Assembly: GCA_002329155.1 (NCBI GenBank)
Contig: DCXY01000030.1
Location: 7,167-71,166, forward strand
Length of the DNA stretch: 64,000 bases
Direction of reading: 5' to 3'
DNA from: Stenotrophomonas sp. UBA2124
GTDB taxonomy: Bacteria; Pseudomonadota; Gammaproteobacteria; Xanthomonadales; Xanthomonadaceae
The translations under genes and the position numbers were made by a program. How positions within the stretch are numbered: the stretch's first letter is position 1; every line of letters begins with the position of its first letter. This document shows, piece by piece, positions 8,799-15,289 of this stretch. Below the pieces are notes generated by a model that was not told where the DNA came from, made no database searches, and saw only the letters and a program-made list of their open reading frames with translations.

Positions 8799-9869
8799 GT
8801 GACAGAGATTTGGTTTGGGCAGGCGTGTGGGCTGCCTTCGCAGGAGTACCGGCAACTGGCCATGGCCCGGCAGCGGCAGCTGACCAAGCCGGAGGGGGCG
8901 CTGGGCCGGCTGGAGTCGCTGGCCATCGAGCTGGCCGCGCTGCAGGGCGTGGAGCGCCCGCAGGCCGGGCGGGTGCCGGTGGTGGTGTTCGCCGGGGACC
9001 ATGGCGTCACCGCGCAGGGGGTGTCGGCTTACCCGGCCGAAGTCACGGTGCAGATGCTGCACAACTTCGCCGCCGGCGGTGCTGCCATCGCGGTGCTGGC
9101 GCGCGAGCTGGGCCTGCCCCTGCATGTCTGGGATGTCGGCAGCCGCGCCACCGCGCCCATCGCCGGCGTGGTCACCGACAAGACGCGCCACGGCACCGAT
9201 GACTTCAGCACTGGCCCGGCGATGTCCGAGACGGAGCTGGACGCTGCCTTCGCCGCCGGCCGCCGCGCGGTGGAGGCCGCCTGTGCCGAGGGCGCCGATC
9301 TGCTGGTACTGGGCGAAATGGGCATCGGCAACACCACCGCTGCCAGTGCCCTGGCCGCCGCACTCGGCCCGTTGCCGCTGGAGGACCTGGTCGGCGCCGG
9401 CACCGGTCTGGACGCGGTGCGCATGGTGCAGAAGAAGAATCTGATCGGCCGCGCGCTGGCCCTGCATGGCGAGCACATCGCAGCGGCAGCGTCGCCCGGC
9501 TGGGAGGCCCTGCGCCGTGTTGGTGGGCTGGAGATCGCCGCCATGAGCGCGGCCATGATCGCCGCCGCCCAGCGCCGGGTGCCGGTGCTGGTGGATGGCT
9601 TCATCGTGTCCGCCGCCGCGCTGGCAGCGGTGCGCATCAATCCGGGTCTGCGCCCGTGGCTGCTGTTCTCGCACCAGTCGGCCGAACGCGGCCACATCCG
9701 CCTGCTGGAAACGCTGCAGGCGCAGCCCCTGCTTGCCCTGGACCTGCGCCTGGGCGAAGGCTCCGGCGCCGCGCTGGCCCTGCCGCTGGTACGGCTGGCC
9801 TGTGCTGTCCACAACAACATGGCGACCTTCGCCGAAGCGGCGGTCGCCGATCGCGACGGTCCGGCATGA
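8799..9869 (+). CDS. cobT: Nicotinate-nucleotide–dimethylbenzimidazole phosphoribosyltransferase
   Basis: CobT makes alpha-ribazole 5'-phosphate from nicotinate mononucleotide and DMB, the first step of lower-ligand activation in cobalamin assembly. The 356 residues match the family. Visible motifs are KPEGALGRLE, VVVFAGDHGV, GEMGIGNTTAASAL near the middle, and LGEGSGAALALPL, which carries the catalytic Glu (Glu317 in Salmonella). The start is a GTG at 8799 with a poor ribosome-binding site. The gene is divergent from riboswitch-controlled btuB, and its stop overlaps the cobC start. No aptamer is seen on its own side of the intergenic region. Confidence 0.95.
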   Translation: MTEIWFGQACGLPSQEYRQLAMARQRQLTKPEGALGRLESLAIELAALQGVERPQAGRVPVVVFAGDHGVTAQGVSAYPAEVTVQMLHNFAAGGAAIAVLARELGLPLHVWDVGSRATAPIAGVVTDKTRHGTDDFSTGPAMSETELDAAFAAGRRAVEAACAEGADLLVLGEMGIGNTTAASALAAALGPLPLEDLVGAGTGLDAVRMVQKKNLIGRALALHGEHIAAAASPGWEALRRVGGLEIAAMSAAMIAAAQRRVPVLVDGFIVSAAALAAVRINPGLRPWLLFSHQSAERGHIRLLETLQAQPLLALDLRLGEGSGAALALPLVRLACAVHNNMATFAEAAVADRDGPA

Positions 9870-10453
9870 TCCTGGATCTGATGCGGCACGCCTCCACCGG
9901 ACGCTCCGGCCACCTGGATGGCCGCACCGATCCGCCGCTGGTCGAGGGCGCGATGGATGCGTTGCACCGCTGCCACGCCGGCATCGGCTGGAGCCGGGTG
10001 ATTGCCTCGCCGCGCCGCCGCGCGCTGGATACCGCCCATGCGCTGGTGGCCGGCAGCAACCAGTTCTGCGAGATCCACCCGGATTGGGCCGAACTGGATT
10101 TCGGCGACTGGGACGGCCTGCACTTCGACGACCTGCCTGCCGAGCAGCTGGCCGCCTTCTACGAAGAACCGCATGACATGGCGCCGCCGAACGGTGAGCC
10201 GTGGGCGCAGTTCCAGACGCGTGTGGAAGAACAGCTGCACCGGCTGGTGGACGAGGATGACGGCGACGGCCTGCCGGTGCTGGTGGTCAGCCATGCCGGC
10301 GTGCTGCGGCTGGCGGTGTCGCGTGTCTGCGGCCTGCCATTGTCCGCGCTGTGGGCCATGCGCATCGACTACGGCACCCGCGTGCGCCTGCGCGTGGAGC
10401 GTGGCGAGCAAGGGCAGCTGTGGGGTGAGCTGCTGGAGTTGCGCCAGCCATGA
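9866..10453 (+). CDS. cobC: Alpha-ribazole phosphatase-like histidine phosphatase
   Basis: A 195-residue histidine phosphatase. The phosphate-accepting motif is LMRHAST (Arg7, His8), the second Arg lies in IASPRRRALDT, the catalytic acid is in the AELDFGDWDG stretch, and the second His is in VVSHAGVLRL. CobC dephosphorylates alpha-ribazole 5'-phosphate (or adenosylcobalamin 5'-phosphate). The ATG overlaps the cobT stop (ATGA) and the gene's own end overlaps cobS, so cobT-cobC-cobS is a tight operon. That context separates it from phosphoglycerate mutases of the same fold. Confidence 0.88.
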   Translation: MILDLMRHASTGRSGHLDGRTDPPLVEGAMDALHRCHAGIGWSRVIASPRRRALDTAHALVAGSNQFCEIHPDWAELDFGDWDGLHFDDLPAEQLAAFYEEPHDMAPPNGEPWAQFQTRVEEQLHRLVDEDDGDGLPVLVVSHAGVLRLAVSRVCGLPLSALWAMRIDYGTRVRLRVERGEQGQLWGELLELRQP

Positions 10454-11205
10454 GCGCACGGCGGCTTGTCCTTGCAATCCAGTTCCTGACGCGGCTGCCG
10501 ACGCCGCAGATCCGGGATTTCCGGCAGGAAGACCTGAGCCATTCGGCGGTGTACTACCCGCTGGTGGGCGCGATCATCGGCGTGCTGCTGGCGTTGCCGC
10601 TGTACACCCTGGGCGACCGCCCCTGGCTGGCCGGGGCGCTGACCCTGCTGGCCTGGGTATGGGTGACCGGCGCCCTGCATCTGGATGGGCTGGGCGATGT
10701 TGCCGATGCCTTCGGCGCCGCGCACCGCGACCCGCAGCGTTTCCTTGAAGTGCTCAAGGACCCGCACATGGGCGTGTTCGGCGTGGTCACGCTGGTGATG
10801 CAGCTGCTGCTGAAGTTCGTGCTGCTGACCGAGCTGGCCGTGAGCCCGCTCTGGTACGGCATCGTGCTGGTGCCCGCATGGGCGCGCTGGGGCACGCTGT
10901 GGTGGAGCCGGCTGCTGCCGTCGCTGCATGGCGCGGGGATGGCCGAGCGTTTCTCGTGGCAGCTGAGCCTGCGTTCGATGTGGCTGTGGGCGGTGCTGCT
11001 GGCGGCGGTCACCGTCTTTGTTGCCTGGCCGCTGCTGCTGGCCCTGCTGTTGGTGCCGCTGGTGGCGCTGTATTGGAAGCGTAGGCTGGGAGGCATCTCC
11101 GGCGATTGCCTTGGCGCCAGCGTCGAGGTCACCGAAACCCTGTTGCTGCTCGGGCTGGTGCTGCTGGCAGGCATCGAACTGCCGCCAGGGTGGGGCTGGC
11201 TCTGA
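10450..11205 (+). CDS. cobS: Adenosylcobinamide-GDP ribazoletransferase (cobalamin synthase)
   Basis: CobS joins adenosylcobinamide-GDP to alpha-ribazole (phosphate) in the inner membrane. The 251-residue protein has several hydrophobic segments. It carries the N-terminal family signature AIQFLTRLPTP and the metal-binding LDGLGDVADAFGAAH motif at about residues 77–91. It is last in cobTCS with a 4-bp overlap. The other nucleotide-loop enzyme, CobU/CobP, is not in the window. A palindromic repeat cluster follows directly and may end transcription. Confidence 0.93.
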   Translation: MSARRLVLAIQFLTRLPTPQIRDFRQEDLSHSAVYYPLVGAIIGVLLALPLYTLGDRPWLAGALTLLAWVWVTGALHLDGLGDVADAFGAAHRDPQRFLEVLKDPHMGVFGVVTLVMQLLLKFVLLTELAVSPLWYGIVLVPAWARWGTLWWSRLLPSLHGAGMAERFSWQLSLRSMWLWAVLLAAVTVFVAWPLLLALLLVPLVALYWKRRLGGISGDCLGASVEVTETLLLLGLVLLAGIELPPGWGWL

Positions 11206-11250
11206 TCAGCCCGATCTGAAACAGCCAGCCGCGATGCAGCACTTGCCTCC

Positions 11251-11508
11251 CGTCATTCTTGAGCAGGTGGGAATCGCTCCACGAAGTAAACCCGGGCACA
11301 CGCAACCCATCATTCCCGCGAAAGCGGGAATCGCTCTACGAAGTAAGCCCAAACACATGTAATCCGTCATTCCCGCGCAGGCGGGAATCGCTCTACGCAG
11401 CAGCCCACGACGGTCAGCCACTGCGATAAGGATGGGGGCCTCAATGCGACGGCCTACCCGCAGCAACCAAGCTCAAAAGCCAGGAGCGATTTCCGCCTTT
11501 GCGGAAAT
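11251..11508. repeat. Cluster of ATTCCCGC palindromic repeats
   Basis: Two near-identical hairpins, ATTCCCGC–4 nt–GCGGGAAT, lie at 11312–11331 and 11369–11388, 57 bp apart with similar flanks. A degenerate copy is at 11251–11280 and an inverted variant, ATTTCCGC–CTTT–GCGGAAAT, at 11489–11508. Such GTCATTCCCGC elements are scattered, non-coding intergenic repeats in many proteobacteria. The minus-strand reading gives the familiar false peptide IPAFAGM, so no gene is called here. The stretch 11206–11597 holds nothing else I can recognise. Confidence 0.85.
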
Positions 11509-11597
11509 GACGGTGTTGATCAGGCAGGGACGGCATTGAGCAGGCGGAAATGCCGCCATCGGCAACTCCTCGCCGAAGCAGCTTTACCCGGCCCCGC

Positions 11598-11975
11598 TCA
11601 ATCCCCGCCGAACCGCACCTCGTCGGTCTCATCGCCCGCATCACCGGCATCTTCCCCGTCCTCCTGCATGCGGGTCTCACGCACCGGGCCGGCTACCTGT
11701 GCGCCGCGCGCGGCCGGCAGTTCGCTCACCGCCGCTTCGTACTCGGCCACCAGCTGCTGGCGGCGTGCCTCGGGCACTTCCTGCCAATGGCAGCCCACCA
11801 GCGCGCCCTCCAGCGAATAGAGCAGGTTGAGGCTGGGCTTGAAGCCGGCGCGGCGGACCTTCATGAAGGCACCTACCGCGCCCACGGCGGCAAGGTCCTG
11901 CTCGCTGCGCAGGCCCACTTGGCGCAGCCATGCCGCGCTTTTCGGGCCGATGTTGCGCAGCTTGGTGGTGCTCAC
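11598..11975 (-). CDS. TfoX/Sxy C-terminal domain protein
   Basis: A 125-residue protein whose first 85 residues match the TfoX C-terminal domain: KLRNIGPKSAAWLRQVGL, a helix-hairpin-helix-like start, then VGAFMKVRRAGFKPSLNLLYSLEGAL. The last 40 residues are acidic and low in complexity (QEDGEDAGDAGDETDE). The N-terminal TfoX domain of competence regulators is missing, so this is a stand-alone C-terminal-domain protein of unknown role. Its start overlaps the stop of the upstream msrC gene by 4 bp, which indicates co-expression. Confidence 0.8.
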   Translation of the reverse strand: MSTTKLRNIGPKSAAWLRQVGLRSEQDLAAVGAVGAFMKVRRAGFKPSLNLLYSLEGALVGCHWQEVPEARRQQLVAEYEAAVSELPAARGAQVAGPVRETRMQEDGEDAGDAGDETDEVRFGGD

Positions 11976-12457
11976 TCCAGGGCCTCGACAAATACCTGGG
12001 CGATGGCCTCCAGCCCCAGCTGGTCGTCGGCATCAAAGCGCGAGGCCACCGGGCTGTCGATGTCGAACACACCCACCAGGGTATCGCCCTGCAGCAGCGG
12101 CACCACCAGCTCCGAGCGCGAGGCCGAATCACAGGCGATATGGCCCGGGAAATCATTCACATCTGCCACGCGTTGGGTCTGGCGGGTGCTGGCAGCAGCG
12201 CCGCACACGCCCTTGCTGAGCGGAATGCGCACACAGGCCGGCAGGCCCTGGAACGGGCCAACCACCAGCTCCTTGCCGTCATGGAAATAGAAGCCAACCC
12301 AGTTCAGGTCCGGCAGCGCGTGGTAGACCAGCGCCGACAGGTTGGCCGCATTGGCGATGCGGTCGGTTTCACCGTGCACCAGCGCGCGGGCCTGGGCCAG
12401 CAGCTGGGCATACTGTTCCGGCTTGCTGCCGGTGAGCGTTTGAGAGGAAAAGGACAT
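11972..12457 (-). CDS. msrC: Free methionine-(R)-sulfoxide reductase (GAF domain)
   Basis: fRMsr reduces free L-methionine-(R)-sulfoxide. The 161-residue GAF-domain protein has all three conserved cysteines of the family: Cys75 in PACVRIP, Cys85 in KGVCGAA and the catalytic Cys109 in GHIACDS. The aromatic pocket NWVGFYF and the acidic motif VFDIDSP are also present. It is translated with the TfoX-C gene downstream (ATGA overlap). The assignment is strong on family features, and it acts in the cytosol with thioredoxin. Confidence 0.92.
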   Translation of the reverse strand: MSFSSQTLTGSKPEQYAQLLAQARALVHGETDRIANAANLSALVYHALPDLNWVGFYFHDGKELVVGPFQGLPACVRIPLSKGVCGAAASTRQTQRVADVNDFPGHIACDSASRSELVVPLLQGDTLVGVFDIDSPVASRFDADDQLGLEAIAQVFVEALE

Positions 12458-12524
12458 GCGCCGATTCTAACCCCCCACGCACGTCCGGCTATGCTGCGCC
12501 GACGCACACATTGGGGTATGCGGC

Positions 12525-13253
12525 ATGGCCGAGCTGGATACGCGGGCAGGGCGGGGCATCACACGGGGTGAAGGCGCCACCCGGCTGGACGCGTTCGTCG
12601 ATGCGGCGTTCGCATTCGCGGTGACACTGCTGGTCATTTCCTCCGAGCGCATGCCCGACAGCGTCGCCGGCCTGCTGCGCGCGCTGAAGAACGTGCCGGC
12701 CTTCGCCGCCAGTTTCGCGATGCTGGCCCTGTTCTGGTACGCGCATATGCGCTGGAGCCGCGATTACCGCGTCACCACCGCCGGCGCCACCCTGCTGAGC
12801 CTCACCCTGGTGTTCCTGGTGCTGGTCTTCGTCTACCCGCTGCGGCTGCTGCTGGGCACCTTCTTCGCATGGATCAGCGGTGGCTGGCTGCCCATGCCGC
12901 TGTCGGACGTGACCGGCCCGCTGCCGTTGGCATGGGTCTACATGTTCTACGGCGCCGGGTTCGCGCTGATGTCGGCCTGTATCGGCGGCCTGTATCTGGT
13001 GTCCTGGCGCCGCCGCCGTTCCAGCGGCCTGCTGGCCGCAGCGGCGGCAGGTGCGATGGCCGAGGCGGTGATGCACCTGTACTTCGTGCTGGTGGCGCTG
13101 CTGTCTATGGCCGTGGCAGGGTTGCTGCACGAAGGCTCCAGCCCATGGGTCACCGCACTGCCGGGCGTGGTGTACTTCCTGCTGTGCTTCAGCGGGTGGG
13201 TGCAGGTCTGGGCACGGCGGCGGGCGAGAGTGCACCTGACCGGGAACGGGTGA
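12525..13253 (+). CDS. TMEM175-like (DUF1211) integral membrane protein
   Basis: A 242-residue membrane protein with about six transmembrane segments. The N-terminal signature RLDAFVDAAFAFAVTLLV at about residues 22–39 corresponds to the RxxxFSD–AFxVTLL motif of the TMEM175/DUF1211 potassium-channel family. The canonical Ser is Val here (FVD). Typical bacterial members are of similar length with one six-helix repeat. The function as a cation channel is an inference from family and is weakened by the altered motif. It has no operon partner and converges on the fimbrial operon 12 bp away. Confidence 0.7.
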   Translation: MAELDTRAGRGITRGEGATRLDAFVDAAFAFAVTLLVISSERMPDSVAGLLRALKNVPAFAASFAMLALFWYAHMRWSRDYRVTTAGATLLSLTLVFLVLVFVYPLRLLLGTFFAWISGGWLPMPLSDVTGPLPLAWVYMFYGAGFALMSACIGGLYLVSWRRRRSSGLLAAAAAGAMAEAVMHLYFVLVALLSMAVAGLLHEGSSPWVTALPGVVYFLLCFSGWVQVWARRRARVHLTGNG

Positions 13254-13264
13254 TCACCGCCGGC

Positions 13265-14050
13265 TCAGTGCCCAGCCATCGGCAGAACCTGCTCATGCGC
13301 GTGTTCAACCCCGATATCGTCGATGGTTGAGTAGCGTGCTTTCCAGCCATCTTCCCGCTGCTTCGATTTCACCTCCGTCTGCAAGGGCAGCTCCAGCCTC
13401 TGCGCCGGGGCCAGCATGGGGGCCGTCAACGGATACTCGGTGCCGTCATCAGCAACCACCGTGAGCATACCCAGCGTCTGGTGCAGTGGCGTGGGGTTGG
13501 CGATGCGCAGGAAGGGTTGGCCAGCAGGGCCCACCGCCATGGAGAAGCTGAGCGGATCGCTGTCGGCGCCGTTCTTCGCGGTTACCTCTTCGGGCCGGTA
13601 GAACAGCTTGATGCGCGTCTGGAAGCTGATCTGCAGGTGGCTGCGCTGCTTCCCCGCCCCAGCCTCGGCAATCGGCGGAATCTCCAGCACATTGAAGAAG
13701 AACAGGGATTCACGGTCGCGGGCGAAATCAGCGACAGCGCCCACCCTCAGTACCCGCACGCTGCGCGATTGCCCCGGCTCCAGCCTGAAAACCGGTGGAT
13801 CGGCGATGAAGGGCGCATCGGCATCCGCCACGTCCGGGGCATTGCCGCCCGAATCAATCCACGTCTGTATGAGCACCGGGCGCGTGCCCTCATTGAGAAT
13901 ACTCGGCGTAGCTTCACGCGTCTGTGCGGTCACGATCAATCGCGTATGGCTGACCGAAATCGCCGCATCCGCCGCCATGGGCAATAGAAGGACTGCCAGA
14001 GCAGCGTTGCGGAGGCGTCGGTGCCAGCCAGTGGCAGGAGTGATCTGCAT
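13265..14050 (-). CDS. Periplasmic pilus-assembly chaperone (PapD-like), second copy in operon
   Basis: A 261-residue PapD-family chaperone. A signal peptide (ends near MAADAA) is followed by two Ig-like domains. Subunit-capping features include the G1-strand region RESLFFFNVLEIPP, the conserved RIKLFYRPE and the proline loop FRLEPGQSRSVRV. The start at 14050 has GAGGAAA upstream; earlier ATGs are out of context. It ends the fimbrial operon, 117 bp after the adhesin, and differs strongly from the first chaperone (17831–18604). It may therefore serve a distinct subunit, perhaps the tip adhesin. Confidence 0.85.
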   Translation of the reverse strand: MQITPATGWHRRLRNAALAVLLLPMAADAAISVSHTRLIVTAQTREATPSILNEGTRPVLIQTWIDSGGNAPDVADADAPFIADPPVFRLEPGQSRSVRVLRVGAVADFARDRESLFFFNVLEIPPIAEAGAGKQRSHLQISFQTRIKLFYRPEEVTAKNGADSDPLSFSMAVGPAGQPFLRIANPTPLHQTLGMLTVVADDGTEYPLTAPMLAPAQRLELPLQTEVKSKQREDGWKARYSTIDDIGVEHAHEQVLPMAGH

Positions 14051-14167
14051 GATGGTTTCCTCGCCCCTATGCACGCGTGTGGCAGCATCCGGCCGCCGTA
14101 CCCGGATGATCGTGTCGTTGGCCATAGTGGGCTGCGCCATGTGCTGCACAGGACACACATGCTGCGC

Positions 14168-15289
14168 TCACCTGTAGAGAACGGACATGGTCAATGCCGT
14201 GGCAGCACTGCCTGCTACCACGTTTGCCTCGGTCTGGCGGTAGCCCGCACGCAGCCCGACCCGGTAGTTGCCGGCCTGTGAGGGATCATAGCTTTCGACC
14301 TGATAGCCGGTATTGAGCTGCAGGGGCGTGCCATTGCCCTGGCTCACTCGGATGCCGAGACCACGCGCAGTGGAGGCCGCGTTGAGCGCCACAACACCAT
14401 CGGCCGCGTTGATGACCGTGGTGGTGGGGGCCAGCGTGTACTGGATGCGCGAAAGCCCGGCCGGGCAATTGTTGAACAGCAGGTTGAACGGGGTCTCCCC
14501 CACGTTGCTTCCGATGCCGGTGAACGTGTCGCGCGGTGCATCGGGCAGCACCACGTTGACATCGGGGGTGGTGCAGGTACCCACGGCGCCAAAGGAGATG
14601 TTGCCACCATTCACCCGCGAGGTCCGCAGGGTGGACATACCCGAGTACCTGACTGTGCCAACCCGTTGTACGAAACGGGTGAGCATCGCGTCGAAAGTGC
14701 CGATGGTCGTGCCTGGTCCCAGAGCATTGCTACGCTTGACCAGGCGGATCTGGGTTTCAAGGTTGATGCCGTAGGTCTGGCCACCCGTCTTGCTGACGGT
14801 GATCGTGCCCAGCGCTGCTTTATAGTTTCCGCCAGCGTAGGTCTGGGGCGTCCAGGGCGTATACACGCCGTCTACGGATGCACGCCAGCGCGCGATATAG
14901 CCCAGCTGCGGCGTGGCAGTCCCCGCCGGGTAGTAGCTGTAGGTTTCGCCATCCAGGGTCAGTGAGCCGATCGGGTTGTAGCGAGGCGCGGCATCGACAT
15001 ATACGTCAACCGCGGTTCCGCTGGACGCAACGGTTCGGGTGCATGTCCACGCAGGCGTGGCGGGGGCGGTGATCCAGGGGCCGAACGGATCACCTACGCT
15101 TATGTCACGGGGAATGGGAATCGTCGTTGGCGGGTAGTACTCATATGACGAGCCGGCCAGAGTGCAGTTGTCCCAGATGCCCTCGGCAAGTGCGGCGCCG
15201 CTGGTGCCAAGCAGCAGCAGGGTCAATGGCAGCATCAGCACGTAATGGGCGATGCGGCGCGGGAAAGCGATATTCCTGCTCATGGTCAT
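14168..15289 (-). CDS. Fimbrial tip adhesin, two-domain
   Basis: A 373-residue secreted protein with a signal peptide (LLLLGTSGAALAEG). An N-terminal unique region (about 37–210) contains aromatic repeats such as SSYEYYPP and ETYSYYPAG. The C-terminal half (about 225–373) resembles a pilin domain, with a Cys pair (VGTCTTPDV, LFNNCPAG) and the alternating hydrophobic ending ALTMSVLYR that donates to usher-assembled fibres. The layout fits a FimH-like adhesin with lectin plus pilin domain. The ATG at 15289 overlaps the usher stop; an ATG two codons later (15283) has better spacing to GAGGA. The receptor is unknown. Confidence 0.78.
   Translation of the reverse strand: MTMSRNIAFPRRIAHYVLMLPLTLLLLGTSGAALAEGIWDNCTLAGSSYEYYPPTTIPIPRDISVGDPFGPWITAPATPAWTCTRTVASSGTAVDVYVDAAPRYNPIGSLTLDGETYSYYPAGTATPQLGYIARWRASVDGVYTPWTPQTYAGGNYKAALGTITVSKTGGQTYGINLETQIRLVKRSNALGPGTTIGTFDAMLTRFVQRVGTVRYSGMSTLRTSRVNGGNISFGAVGTCTTPDVNVVLPDAPRDTFTGIGSNVGETPFNLLFNNCPAGLSRIQYTLAPTTTVINAADGVVALNAASTARGLGIRVSQGNGTPLQLNTGYQVESYDPSQAGNYRVGLRAGYRQTEANVVAGSAATALTMSVLYR

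Noticed and set aside
11206..11466. Minus-strand 86-codon frame through the palindromic repeats
   Set aside because: It encodes the typical false peptide of ATTCCCGC repeats (IPAFAGM) and has no protein features.
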